The notes: generated by a model from the sequence alone, not told the origin. 64,000 nt of DNA from Brachybacterium paraconglomeratum (GCF_003994255.1 NZ_ML133851.1:806001-870000), one strand, 5' to 3'; numbered from the stretch's first letter, positions 17,267-25,371 are shown. Numbers and translations are program-made.

Positions 17267-17298
17267 ACTATGCACGGTAGTAATGGATGGGGCATAGT
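17267..17298 (+). promoter_or_regulatory. BlaI-type operator and promoter, plus-strand operon
   Basis: ACTATgcacgGTAGT (17267-17281) is a one-mismatch dyad of the type ACTAT-N5-ATAGT. A further ATAGT half-site (17294-17298) overlaps the likely -10 box CATAGT (17293-17298), which ends 6 nt before the ATG at 17305. The same dyad occurs twice in perfect form upstream of the DsbA-like gene at 22222-22254. The linked BlaI-family repressor (17862-18275) is the natural candidate ligand. A repressor here would cover the promoter core and block transcription. Confidence 0.72.
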
Positions 17299-17304
17299 GG
17301 GGCC

Positions 17305-17865
17305 ATGCCGCAGATCTCTCGATGGCCCCGACGCCTCGGGGAGACGCTCCGCCTCGCCGCCGCCGCGCTGCGCGCCTGGGGGCCCCGGCAGGTGCTCACC
17401 GCCGTGGTCGCCGGGACCGCCGTCGCGGTCGTGATGGGCGTGGCCACGGTGCTGATCCCGAACTCGCTCTTCTCCCGCGACATCCCCACCCTCGCCTGGA
17501 ACTACCCCGTCTGGATTCTCACCTCCGCGCTGATGGGCCTGCTCATCGCCACCTACGTGGCCCCTGCGGAGGGTCGGGGCTCCCGGGAGGCGAGCTCGGT
17601 CGAGGTCGGTGAGCGCCGGGACGCGCGCACCGGCACCGCCGCCGGGATGCTGGCCTGGTTCGCGGTCGGCTGCCCGGTGTGCAACAAGCTCGCGCTGCTC
17701 GCCCTCGGGTACGGCGGGGCGCTGACCTGGTTCGCGCCGGCGCAGCCCTTCCTGGCCGCCCTCGCCCTGGCACTCGCACTGATCGCCGTGGTCTCCCGCC
17801 TGCGGGGCCAGGTCGCCTGCCCGCTGCCCGCCGCGGCCCGTTCCCGCCGGGCGGCCGCCCTGTGA
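17305..17865 (+). CDS. Membrane protein with intramembrane CPVC motif, first gene of BlaI-type operon
   Basis: A 186-aa protein with about 4-5 hydrophobic segments. The notable feature is GCPVCNKLALLALGYGGAL near residues 119-137: a CPxC motif at the membrane edge, suggesting a thiol-redox or metal-handling role. I do not recognise a characterised family. An ATG 18 nt upstream is possible, but the -10 position (17293-17298) favours a leaderless start at 17305. Its TGA overlaps the GTG of the BlaI-like repressor gene. Co-regulation with DsbA- and CcdA-like proteins through shared operators supports an envelope thiol function; this is inference. Confidence 0.68.
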   Translation: MPQISRWPRRLGETLRLAAAALRAWGPRQVLTAVVAGTAVAVVMGVATVLIPNSLFSRDIPTLAWNYPVWILTSALMGLLIATYVAPAEGRGSREASSVEVGERRDARTGTAAGMLAWFAVGCPVCNKLALLALGYGGALTWFAPAQPFLAALALALALIAVVSRLRGQVACPLPAAARSRRAAAL

Positions 17866-18275
17866 GCGGCGCCGAGGGCTCCCACCCCTTCGACCAGGTG
17901 CGGCTGGGGCCGCTGGAGCAGCAGGTGATGGAGCAGCTGTGGGCCCACGACGAGCGGACGATCCGTGAGCTGATCACCGGCCTGGGCGGCCATCACGCCT
18001 ACACCACGATCGCCACGGTGCTCACGAACCTGGAGCGCAAGGACCTGGTGACCGCGAGCCGGAAGGGCCGTTCCGTGCGCTACCGGCCGCGCCATCCGCG
18101 CTCCGAGCACGCGGCACGGCTGATGGAGCAGGCGCTGTCGAGCAGCAACGACCGCGGCGCCTCGATCCTCCACTTCGTCCGCAGCATGGACGAGCGCGAG
18201 ACGGCGCTGCTGCGCCGCTACCTCGACGACATGGACGCCGGCGGCACCCCGGGGTCCGGATCGGCAGCGCCGTGA
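17862..18275 (+). CDS. BlaI/MecI/CopY-family transcriptional repressor
   Basis: A 137-aa winged-helix repressor. The N-terminal domain is LGPLEQQVMEQLWAHDERTI, then YTTIATVLTNLERKDLVTA (recognition helix) and the wing KGRSVRYRPR. A C-terminal dimerisation helix contains SMDERETALLRRYLDD. Family members are inactivated by proteolysis through an M56 protease, which is encoded immediately downstream with a 4-bp overlap. The GTG start is set by overlap with the preceding stop. Candidate operators (ACTAT-N5-ATAGT) lie at 17267 and 22222. Confidence 0.92.
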   Translation: MSGAEGSHPFDQVRLGPLEQQVMEQLWAHDERTIRELITGLGGHHAYTTIATVLTNLERKDLVTASRKGRSVRYRPRHPRSEHAARLMEQALSSSNDRGASILHFVRSMDERETALLRRYLDDMDAGGTPGSGSAAP

Positions 18276-19285
18276 CCGTCGGCCTGTTCGTCCTTTTCGC
18301 GCTCGCGCTCGTCGTCCTCGCGCTGGGCGGTCGCCGTCTGGTGCGCTGGAGCACCCCCGTGCTGGTGCGCGCGCCGCGCCTGGCCTCCGCGCTGCTGCTC
18401 GGCACGCTGGCGGTGTGGTCCGTCGCGGCGGTGGTGCTCAGCGTGGCCCTGGCGGGCCTGGCCCGCGGGCCGCAGCTGCTCGCCGGCGCCGCCGCCGATG
18501 TCTGCCAGCGCTGCCTCTCCGCCGCGAGCCCGTTCTCCACCGGCGGCCCGATCCACCTGCCGGTGCCGATGGCCGTGCTGGTGATGCTCCCGCTGGCCGG
18601 GACGGCGCTGATGGGTGCCCTCGCCGTGCGCGGTCTGCTCCGCCGGGCGGCGTCGAGCCGGTCGGTCCTCGCCCAGGTCCGGACGACGGGTTCGCGCACC
18701 GTCGTCGCCGGGCACCCGGTGCTGCTCGTCCCGGACCGGGCACCGCTCGCGTTCGCGCTGCCGCGCCGCCACGGGGGCATCGTGATCTCCCGCGGCCTGC
18801 TGGACTCGCTTCCGTCGCGCGAGCTCCGCGCGGTCCTCGCGCACGAGCAGGCGCATCTGGCCCAGCACCATCACACGGTGCTCGCCGTGCTGGCCGCGCT
18901 GACGGGCCCGCTGCGGATCATCCCCCTGTTCGACGCGGTCGCGACCACGGTGCCGCATCTGCTGGAGATCGCCGCGGATGACGTCTCGCGCCATCGCAGC
19001 GGCACGCCGGCCCTGGCCAGTGCGCTGCTGCGGCTCGCCGAGGTCGGCGCCGCCGCGCCGTCGGCGCCCCTCGCGACGGCGCCGGGCGCCCTGCTGCACG
19101 CGACCGGACCGGCCGGCAGCGGCCCGGATCGGATCGGGCACCTGGTCTCCCCCGCCGCCGCGCGTTCGGCGCTGGTGCCGGCCACCACCCTCGCCGCCCT
19201 GCTCGCCGTGCTGGCCCTCTCCGCTCTCACCCTCGTCGCGCCGTACGCGGCGCTGCTGCTGGACGGCTGCGCCGTGCCGCTGTGA
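18272..19285 (+). CDS. M56-family membrane metallopeptidase (BlaR1-like, no sensor domain)
   Basis: A 337-aa integral membrane zinc protease with hydrophobic segments near the N-terminus, around residue 100 and at the C-terminus. The catalytic motif is AHEQAHLAQHHH (HExxH, near residue 190), followed by a more distal LEIAADDVSRH that may supply the third zinc ligand. Unlike BlaR1/MecR1 it lacks the extracellular penicillin-binding domain, so it would need another signal or partner. The GTG overlaps the repressor stop by 4 bp. Presumed role: cleave the BlaI-like repressor upon envelope stress. Confidence 0.88.
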   Translation: MTVGLFVLFALALVVLALGGRRLVRWSTPVLVRAPRLASALLLGTLAVWSVAAVVLSVALAGLARGPQLLAGAAADVCQRCLSAASPFSTGGPIHLPVPMAVLVMLPLAGTALMGALAVRGLLRRAASSRSVLAQVRTTGSRTVVAGHPVLLVPDRAPLAFALPRRHGGIVISRGLLDSLPSRELRAVLAHEQAHLAQHHHTVLAVLAALTGPLRIIPLFDAVATTVPHLLEIAADDVSRHRSGTPALASALLRLAEVGAAAPSAPLATAPGALLHATGPAGSGPDRIGHLVSPAAARSALVPATTLAALLAVLALSALTLVAPYAALLLDGCAVPL

Positions 19286-19288
19286 GCA

Positions 19289-19324
19289 TGCGGGGACCGG
19301 GCCGCTCAGCCGGTCATCCCCGCA
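19289..19324. terminator. Hairpin between convergent BlaI-module operons
   Basis: TGCGGGGACCGG (19289-19300) pairs with CCGGT (19310-19314) and CCCCGCA (19318-19324), with a 3-nt bulge and a 9-nt loop. It spans the 28-bp gap between the M56 gene (ends 19285) and the lipoprotein gene (ends 19314) and includes the lipoprotein's stop codon. Likely a bidirectional terminator. Confidence 0.6.
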
Positions 19325-20528
19325 GGCCGTACTCCTCGTCGAACTCGGTGGTGACCAGGAAGTGCCGCTCCTGGACCCGCACGGCGGCCGCGGAGTCCGC
19401 CGAGAACCGCTGGGGCACGGCGAGCGGCCCCTCCTGGTCCACGTCGTAGGGCTGGACCATCACGCCGCGGTTCGTGTCGAGCACCACGAGCGTGCCCTCC
19501 TCGGGGCGGACAGCGTAGGCCAGGCGCTCCCCGGCGCTGAGCAGCTGGAGCGGCTCGGAGTCCTCGTGGGTCCACTTCTCGGTGCCGTCGTCCTCGAGTC
19601 CGCGCACGGTCGTGCCGGAGACGACGACGGTGGTCTCGAGGACGTGATCGCGGGCGACGACGTTCGCGTCACGGGCGATCACGCGCCCGTCGGCGAGGTC
19701 GACGACCGCGCCGTGGGAGTCCTGGTCGGTGACCACGGCGAAGGAGGTGGTGGGGTCGATGTCGCCGAGCAGCCGTGCCCGGGACGGTTCGATGCCGGCG
19801 GGCAGCGGGATGCTCCAGAGCTCCTCGCCGTCGGCGCCGCTCGCCCGCAGCTCGGAGCCCGCCAGGTGCACGACCGTGCCCAGGTGCTCGCCGAGGATGC
19901 GGCCGCCGGCGAGGTCCTCCTCCCGCAGCAGCGGCTCCCCGGTGGCGCCGGACAGCGCCGTGCGCGGGCCTCCCTCGCCCATCGGCTGATCGGTCGGTGC
20001 CGCGTGGACCAGGCCCGGGGCGGCCTGCGGGCCGAGCGCCCCGACCGGTCCCCACAGCGGCTCGGCCGTGCGCAGGTCGTAGCCGGTGAGCGTCGTCGCG
20101 GGGAGCTCGTCCCCGGTGGCCTCGGCGAGGTCGGCGAGCACGGCCACCGGTGCGCCCTGCGGGCCCCGGGTGAGCACGAACCCGGTGCAGCTGAGCGGGC
20201 GGTCCGCCCGCCACAGCACGGTGCCGTCCTGGTCGACGGCGAGGAACCGCAGATGGGCCTCCTCCTCGCGGTAGCCGAGGAAGATGCCGTCCAGCTGGAG
20301 CGGGACGGCGGTCCAGCCGGGATCGACGACGATCATCGGGGTCATCTCGAGCGGGAGCCGCAGCTCGGTGTGCTCGACCACGTCGGCGCGCTCGCCCACC
20401 TGCACGGGTTCGGTGTGCTCGACCGGGGGCGGGGCCGTCGGTGTCTCGGGCCCGCTCTCCTCCGGGCCGCATGCGGCGAGGCCGAGCAGGCCCAGGGGCA
20501 GCGCCGCGAGGACGTCCCGGCGCCTCAT
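19314..20528 (-). CDS. Lipoprotein with PQQ-like beta-propeller repeats
   Basis: A 404-aa exported lipoprotein. The start MRRRDVLAALPLG was chosen because it gives a signal with lipobox LLGLAAC, and its ATG overlaps the CcdA-like stop by 4 bp. The rest is beta-rich with repeated elements such as VDQDGTVLWRADRP, SGADGEELWSIPLP and EDDGTEKWTHEDSE, the pattern of PQQ-type propeller blades (BamB-like). No enzyme signature is visible. As the third gene after DsbA-like and CcdA-like, it may dock substrates or redox partners on the outer face of the membrane. Confidence 0.75.
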   Translation of the reverse strand: MRRRDVLAALPLGLLGLAACGPEESGPETPTAPPPVEHTEPVQVGERADVVEHTELRLPLEMTPMIVVDPGWTAVPLQLDGIFLGYREEEAHLRFLAVDQDGTVLWRADRPLSCTGFVLTRGPQGAPVAVLADLAEATGDELPATTLTGYDLRTAEPLWGPVGALGPQAAPGLVHAAPTDQPMGEGGPRTALSGATGEPLLREEDLAGGRILGEHLGTVVHLAGSELRASGADGEELWSIPLPAGIEPSRARLLGDIDPTTSFAVVTDQDSHGAVVDLADGRVIARDANVVARDHVLETTVVVSGTTVRGLEDDGTEKWTHEDSEPLQLLSAGERLAYAVRPEEGTLVVLDTNRGVMVQPYDVDQEGPLAVPQRFSADSAAAVRVQERHFLVTTEFDEEYGLRG

Positions 20529-21403
20529 GGCCGACGCCCCGGGGTGAGGGTGATGGTGGCAGGGGCGTCCTCCGCCTTCCGTCGACGGCGGTCCCACCGC
20601 CACCACAGCACGAGGGCCAGGATGCCCAGACCGGCGATCACGGCGACCTGCACGAGGGGGTCGTCGAGCCCGGCGCTGCTCGACTGCCAGCGGGCGAGGG
20701 TGCTGGTGGGCACGAGCGACGGCAGGCTGACCAGGCCGTTGGTGGCCCAGAACAGGATGCCGAGCGCGATGATCACGAGCCCCGTGACGAAGGTCGTGGT
20801 GTGCAGGCGCCGCCCCAGCAGCGTGAACTCGCGTCCGCGCAGCCTGCTGCGCCCCCGCTCCCCCAGCCGGTTCCAGACCGCCGCGAGGAGGGTCAGCGGC
20901 ACCACCATGCCGGCGCCGTAGACGGCCAGCAGGATCCCGGCCAGGAACATGCTCCCCTGCCCCATGGCGAGGGTGAGCACGGCGCCGAGGATCGGCCCCG
21001 CGCAGAACCCGGCGATCCCGCCGACGGCTCCGAGCACGAAGCTGCGGGGTAGCCCGGAGCCGCGGGTGGAGCGCCGCTGGAGCCGGTCGAAGCCCGGCAG
21101 CACCCGGCCGAGGTCGAAGCCGAGGCCCAGGGCGTGCAGCGCGCCGAGCAGCACCAGCACCGCGGAGGTGAGCCCGATCAGCAGGGTGCGGTGCCCGGCC
21201 ACGAGCGCACCGAGCGCCCCCACACCGATGCCGAGCGGGACCAGCGTCACCGCGAGGCCGAGGTAGAACACCAGCGCGTGCGGGAGCAGCGCCGCCCGCG
21301 AGGTCACGGTGGAGGCGAAGAATCCCGGCAGCAGGAGCGCCCCGCAGGGGCTGAGCAGTGCGAGCGCCCCGCCGAGGAAGGCGGTGAGCAGTCCGACCTC
21401 CAT
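20525..21403 (-). CDS. CcdA/DsbD-like transmembrane thiol reductant carrier
   Basis: A 292-aa membrane protein with six or more helices. Two Cys-containing family motifs are visible: LLSPCGALLLPGFFAS in the first helix (Cys near residue 19) and GGIAGFCAGPILGAVL in the fourth (Cys near residue 135). These are the CcdA redox pair that shuttles electrons from cytosolic thioredoxin to the envelope. The start at 21403 follows the DsbA-like stop by one base and begins at the first membrane helix; a longer in-frame ORF upstream is Arg/Ser/Pro-rich shadow. The C-terminus has an extra membrane helix and a basic tail. Confidence 0.88.
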   Translation of the reverse strand: MEVGLLTAFLGGALALLSPCGALLLPGFFASTVTSRAALLPHALVFYLGLAVTLVPLGIGVGALGALVAGHRTLLIGLTSAVLVLLGALHALGLGFDLGRVLPGFDRLQRRSTRGSGLPRSFVLGAVGGIAGFCAGPILGAVLTLAMGQGSMFLAGILLAVYGAGMVVPLTLLAAVWNRLGERGRSRLRGREFTLLGRRLHTTTFVTGLVIIALGILFWATNGLVSLPSLVPTSTLARWQSSSAGLDDPLVQVAVIAGLGILALVLWWRWDRRRRKAEDAPATITLTPGRRP

Positions 21404-21404
21404 C

Positions 21405-22184
21405 TCAGCCCTCGCTCTCGGCCAGCGCCTCGTCCACCATCTGAGTGAACACCTCGGTGGGCTGCGCGCCGACGGTCGGTGTGCCGCCGATGATGAAGGC
21501 GGGGGTGGACATCGCGCCGAGCTCGATGCCCTGCTGGGCGTTCTCGGCGATCGTGGTCTCGACCTCCTCGGAGTCCATGTCGGCCTCGAACTGCTCGGCA
21601 TCCAGCCCGAGCTCCTCGGCGAGCGCGACCAGGGACTCGCGGTCGAGCTCGCCGGAGGAGCGGATCTCGCCGTCCTCGAAGAGCCGGGCGTGGTACTCGG
21701 CGTGCTTCCCCTGCATAGCCGCCGCGAGGCTCGCGCGGGCGGCGCGTTCGGAGTCCTCGCCGTAGATGTTCACGTCCCGGTACTCGATCCGCAGCTCGCC
21801 GCGCTCGACGTACTCCCGCAGCTCCGGCAGGGTCTCGTCGGACCACTTCGCGCAGTAGGGGCACTGGTAGTCCGAGAACACCACCAGCACGACCGGGGCG
21901 TCGGCCGGTCCCTCGGCGAGCAGGTCGTCGGGGTCCCTGCCCTCCTCGGAGCTGAGATCGGGAGCGGCCACCGACTCCGGGTGCTCGACGGCCGCCGGAG
22001 CGTCGGCGCTCGGGGTGCCGGTCGCACCGCCCTGAGCGGGCGGCTCCGACGGGTCCTGCTGCATCCAGAACACCCCGATGATCAGGGCGGAGACGGCGAC
22101 CACGATCCCCAGCGGGACCGCCCAGCGACGTAGGACGCCGCCGAGTGCGGACGGCGTCGTTTCGGATCGGTCGGCGCGGGCCAT
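21405..22184 (-). CDS. DsbA-like membrane-anchored thiol:disulfide oxidoreductase
   Basis: A 259-aa protein with a short cytoplasmic N-terminus, one membrane anchor (WAVPLGIVVAVSALIIGVFW) and an extracellular thioredoxin-fold domain. The active site is FSDYQCPYCAKWSD (CPYC, near residue 108) and the cis-Pro loop is MSTPAFIIGG. The fold is the Thioredoxin_4 / DsbA group common in actinobacteria. ATG 22184 has GGAGG four bases upstream; an earlier in-frame GTG at 22223 would lie inside the operator. It heads the minus-strand operon DsbA-like, CcdA-like, lipoprotein, under a tandem BlaI-type operator. Confidence 0.9.
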   Translation of the reverse strand: MARADRSETTPSALGGVLRRWAVPLGIVVAVSALIIGVFWMQQDPSEPPAQGGATGTPSADAPAAVEHPESVAAPDLSSEEGRDPDDLLAEGPADAPVVLVVFSDYQCPYCAKWSDETLPELREYVERGELRIEYRDVNIYGEDSERAARASLAAAMQGKHAEYHARLFEDGEIRSSGELDRESLVALAEELGLDAEQFEADMDSEEVETTIAENAQQGIELGAMSTPAFIIGGTPTVGAQPTEVFTQMVDEALAESEG

Positions 22185-22221
22185 GGTGCCTCCGGTCGGG
22201 TCGGGAGAACGGTCGAGCGCC

Positions 22222-22254
22222 ACTATTCCACATAGTTACTATGGGTGATAGTAA
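22222..22254 (-). promoter_or_regulatory. Tandem perfect BlaI-type dyads upstream of the DsbA-like operon
   Basis: Two perfect dyads lie in tandem: ACTATtccacATAGT (22222-22236) and TTACTATgggtgATAGTAA (22236-22254). Both share the core ACTAT-N5-ATAGT and their centres are 16 bp apart, about one and a half helical turns. They sit just upstream of the DsbA-like start (22184). The same core with one mismatch precedes the BlaI-like operon at 17267. This is strong sequence evidence for one regulator acting at both promoters. Confidence 0.8.
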
Positions 22255-22312
22255 TCAGTGGGGTGATCCGTGCCGCCCCCGCGGAGGTGCGCGGACGCGG
22301 TCAGCGGGCCCG

Positions 22313-23149
22313 TCAGCCCTTCATGCCCGAGTGGGCGAGCCCCTCGATCACGCGGCGCTGCAGCACGATGAACAGGATCATCAGCGGCAGCATCGCCATG
22401 AAGCTCGCCGCCATCATCACCGGGTAGTCGGTGGTGAACTGGCCCTGGAGGCTGGACAGCCCCACCGCGAGGGTGGTGCGGTCGTCGTAGGTCGCGACGA
22501 TCAGCGGCCACATCAGGTCGTTCCAGGAGGCGAGCGCCGTGAGGATCGCGACCGCGCTCAGCGCCGGGCCGGACAGCGGGAACATGATCCGCCAGAAGGT
22601 CTGCCAGGGGCTGGCGCCGTCGAGCCGTGCCGCCTCCTCGAGGGAGCGCGGCATGCCCAGGTAGTGCTGACGCATCAGGAAGGTGCCGAAGGCGCTGAAG
22701 ATGCCCGGTGCCGCGATCCCGGCGACCGTGTTGAGCCAGCCCAGCTCCTGGATGATGTCGTACTGCGGGATGAGGTAGATCTGGTACGGGACCATCAGGA
22801 TCGACAGCACCAGCGCGAACAGCAGGTTCTTCCCCCGGAACTCCATCCGGGCGAAGGCGTATCCGGCCAGCGCGCACAGCAGCAGCTGGCCGATCACGCG
22901 TGCGCCGGTCACCGCCGCCGTGTTCAGGAACTGGTTCCAGAACGGCACCTGCTCGAACACCGCGGGATAGTTCCCCCACTGCGGCTCGGCCGGCAGCCAG
23001 CTCGGCGGGACCGAGGTGACCTCGGCCTGCGTGGACAGCGACATGCTCAGCTGCCACAGGAACGGGAAGACCATCACCAGCCCGCCGAGCAGGAGCACCA
23101 GGTGGGTGCCCCAGCGGGGCCGCGCGGTCCGGGTGCGGCGCTCACTCAT
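22313..23149 (-). CDS. Carbohydrate ABC transporter permease (MalG-like)
   Basis: A 278-aa inner-membrane permease with six helices. The ABC-coupling EAA loop is visible as EEAARLDGASPWQTFWRIMF, and the N-terminus shows the typical first helix LVLLLGGLVMVFPFLWQL. Third gene of a binding protein-permease-permease operon, overlapping the previous permease by 8 bp. No ATPase gene is nearby; actinobacterial sugar importers often share an MsiK-type ATPase, which is the likely arrangement here. Substrate is probably an oligosaccharide but cannot be named. Confidence 0.9.
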   Translation of the reverse strand: MSERRTRTARPRWGTHLVLLLGGLVMVFPFLWQLSMSLSTQAEVTSVPPSWLPAEPQWGNYPAVFEQVPFWNQFLNTAAVTGARVIGQLLLCALAGYAFARMEFRGKNLLFALVLSILMVPYQIYLIPQYDIIQELGWLNTVAGIAAPGIFSAFGTFLMRQHYLGMPRSLEEAARLDGASPWQTFWRIMFPLSGPALSAVAILTALASWNDLMWPLIVATYDDRTTLAVGLSSLQGQFTTDYPVMMAASFMAMLPLMILFIVLQRRVIEGLAHSGMKG

Positions 23150-24053
23150 AGTGGACCCACCTCCTCTGCATCCGGAACTGGGCCAGCGTGAACACCCCGA
23201 TGATCAGCAGGATCAGCAGCGCGATCACCGAGGCGTAGCCCTGGTCGTTCTGTCGGAACGCCTCGGAGTAGAAGAGGTAGACGAGCGACTGCGTGTCGGC
23301 CATCGCGGGGTTGGCCTGCCCCATCATCGCGAACAGCAGGTCGAACAGCTGGAAGCCGTTGATCGCCGTGATGATGGTCAGGAAGAAGATGCTCGGGGTC
23401 AGCAGCGGCACGGTCACGGAGCGGAACTGCCGCAGCGCGCTCGCGCCGTCCAGCTGCGCGGCCTCGTACAGCTCCGACGGGATCCCCTGCAGTCCGGCGG
23501 AGAGGATGATGATCGCCAGCGGCAGGCTCGCCCACAGGCCGACGATCGACACGGCCAGCAGCGCCCACCAGGGCGCCGTGATCCAGTAGGGGCCCTCGAT
23601 CCCGACGAGCGAGAGAGCCCAGTTGACGACCCCGAACTCCTGGTTGAAGATCATCCTCCACACGAGCGCGACCGCGACCGGCATCGACACGGCCGGGAGG
23701 AAGAACAGCACCTGGTAGAAGCGCGTCAGCCGCAGGCCCTTCTGGTTCATGAGCGAGGCGACGCCGACGGCGATCGGGATGCCCAGCAGCACGATCGCGG
23801 TGTAGATCGCGGTGTTCAGCACGGCGCGGGGGACGAAGGTGTCCGACAGCAGCGCGCGGTAGTTCTCCAGCCCGGCGAAGCTGCGGTCGCCGAAGGGGCC
23901 GAAGCTCGAGAAGGAGTTCAGGAACGTGGCCAGGATCGGCCAGAAGTAGAAGACGATCACCCCGATCATCAGCGGGGCGAGGAACACCAGCGGCCACAGG
24001 CCGTCGCGCGAGCGGCGTCGGCGCGAGGTGTCGTGCGAGGTGTCATGACTCAT
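23142..24053 (-). CDS. Carbohydrate ABC transporter permease (MalF-like)
   Basis: A 303-aa permease with six helices and the coupling loop YEAAQLDGASALRQFRSVTV. An Arg-rich cytoplasmic N-terminus (SRRRRSRDGLW) precedes the first helix. The start overlaps the end of the solute-binding-protein gene by 11 bp and its end overlaps the second permease. It forms the heterodimeric membrane channel with the 22313-23149 product. Confidence 0.9.
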   Translation of the reverse strand: MSHDTSHDTSRRRRSRDGLWPLVFLAPLMIGVIVFYFWPILATFLNSFSSFGPFGDRSFAGLENYRALLSDTFVPRAVLNTAIYTAIVLLGIPIAVGVASLMNQKGLRLTRFYQVLFFLPAVSMPVAVALVWRMIFNQEFGVVNWALSLVGIEGPYWITAPWWALLAVSIVGLWASLPLAIIILSAGLQGIPSELYEAAQLDGASALRQFRSVTVPLLTPSIFFLTIITAINGFQLFDLLFAMMGQANPAMADTQSLVYLFYSEAFRQNDQGYASVIALLILLIIGVFTLAQFRMQRRWVHYE

Positions 24054-25323
24054 CGGCGAGCACTCCGTCCATGCGCTCGGCGAGCTCCGCGGCCGTGGCC
24101 TCGAGCCGCCCGTCGCCGCCGAGGATCTTCGGGAACAGCAGCTCCTCGAGCTGCAGCCACGCGCTCGTGTTCTGGCTGGCGGGATAGGCTCGGGCGGTCT
24201 CCGCCGCGTCGACGAACACGTCCAGCGAGAACTCCGGGATCGCCTCGACGTAGGCGTCGTTCGTGCCGAGGAACGCGGGGTTGGCCGCGCCCGCCTCCGC
24301 CTGGATGCGGTGCGCCTCCTCGGAGCCGAGGAACGCCAGGAACGCCGAGGCCGCGGGCTTGTGCCGGCTGCGCGCGGACATGGCGCACCCGATGCCGTGG
24401 ATGACGTTGGCCTCCTCGGCGCCGTGGATGAGCGGCGCGACCCCCAGCTGCTCGCGCACCGGGGAGTCCTGCAGGAGCGCCGCCTCCCAGTTCCCGGACA
24501 GGTACAGCGCCGCGCGGCCGTTCGAGAACAGGTCCTTGGGCTGGTTCTCGGCGGTGTAGCGCACGTCGGGCGCGATCCCGTCGCGGATCATCCCGTCGAG
24601 GAACCGGAACGCCTCGATCGCCGCGGGCTCGCCGTAGCCGGAGCGGGTCTTGTCCTCGGAGAGGACGTATCCGCCCGCCTGCATGATCAGCGGGTAGATC
24701 ATGGCCTGGTTCGCGACCCCGCCCGGGTTGCCCCAGATCTGCTCGCCGCCCAGCGCCCGGGTGACCGCCTCGGAGGCGTCGCGGTACTCGTCCCAGGACC
24801 AGCTGCCGGTCGGCTCGTCCACACCGGACCGGTGCAGCAGGTCCCGGTTGAACCACAGGGCGATGGTGTCGAAGTCCTTCGGCACCGCATAGGGCGTGCC
24901 GTCGTAGGTGTACAGCTCCACGAGGTTCGGCGGGTAGTTCGCCGGGTCGAAGCCCTCGAGCTCGCTGAGGTCCTGCAGCATCCCGTGGGAGGCGTAGAGC
25001 TCGAAGTTCGGGCCGTTGATCCAGAACACGTCCGGCAGGTCGTCGCCCTGCGCCTGGATGCGGAGCCGTTCGAAGTAGGGGCCGAAGGCCGTGGTCGAGA
25101 TGCTCACGCCGATGCCCGGGAAGTGCTCGTGGAAGGCGTCGACGATCTCGAGCATGGCCGGCTCCTGCGCCTTGTCCCAGATCCCGAAGGTGATCTCGTC
25201 CTCGGTGTCGGGGGTCGCCGGCGGGCCGATCGCGGGATCGACCTCGGGGTCCGACGAGCATCCGGCGAGCGCCGCCGCGCCCGCCGCCCCGGCCAGACCG
25301 AGGAAGGTTCGTCTGGAGGTCAC
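24043..25323 (-). CDS. Extracellular solute-binding lipoprotein, sugar ABC importer
   Basis: A 426-aa family-1 solute-binding protein. The signal is Tat-like (SRRTFLGLAGAAGAAALAG) ending in a lipobox Cys, so it is likely exported folded and lipid-anchored. Features typical of the family are ITFGIWDKAQEP, the hinge region with FDTIALWFNRDLL, and AALYLSGNWEA. The GTG start at 25323 has AAAGGAG at 6 nt. First gene of the importer operon. I found no convincing operator; a GTTAAC-containing stretch upstream (about 25360) is too weak to call. Confidence 0.88.
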   Translation of the reverse strand: MTSRRTFLGLAGAAGAAALAGCSSDPEVDPAIGPPATPDTEDEITFGIWDKAQEPAMLEIVDAFHEHFPGIGVSISTTAFGPYFERLRIQAQGDDLPDVFWINGPNFELYASHGMLQDLSELEGFDPANYPPNLVELYTYDGTPYAVPKDFDTIALWFNRDLLHRSGVDEPTGSWSWDEYRDASEAVTRALGGEQIWGNPGGVANQAMIYPLIMQAGGYVLSEDKTRSGYGEPAAIEAFRFLDGMIRDGIAPDVRYTAENQPKDLFSNGRAALYLSGNWEAALLQDSPVREQLGVAPLIHGAEEANVIHGIGCAMSARSRHKPAASAFLAFLGSEEAHRIQAEAGAANPAFLGTNDAYVEAIPEFSLDVFVDAAETARAYPASQNTSAWLQLEELLFPKILGGDGRLEATAAELAERMDGVLADES

Positions 25324-25371
25324 GTGAACTCCTTTGTCCGACAGATCACACGAGCGTCCACGTTAACCCAT

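Noticed and set aside
23016-24404. A long plus-strand open frame over the ABC permeases
   Set aside because: Its composition (Arg, His, Gln, Glu repeats) is typical of antisense frames, and the minus-strand permeases are clear.
25350-25370. A LacI-type operator before the sugar-binding-protein gene
   Set aside because: Only a short GTTAAC core is symmetric, without extended arms and without a LacI-family gene nearby.
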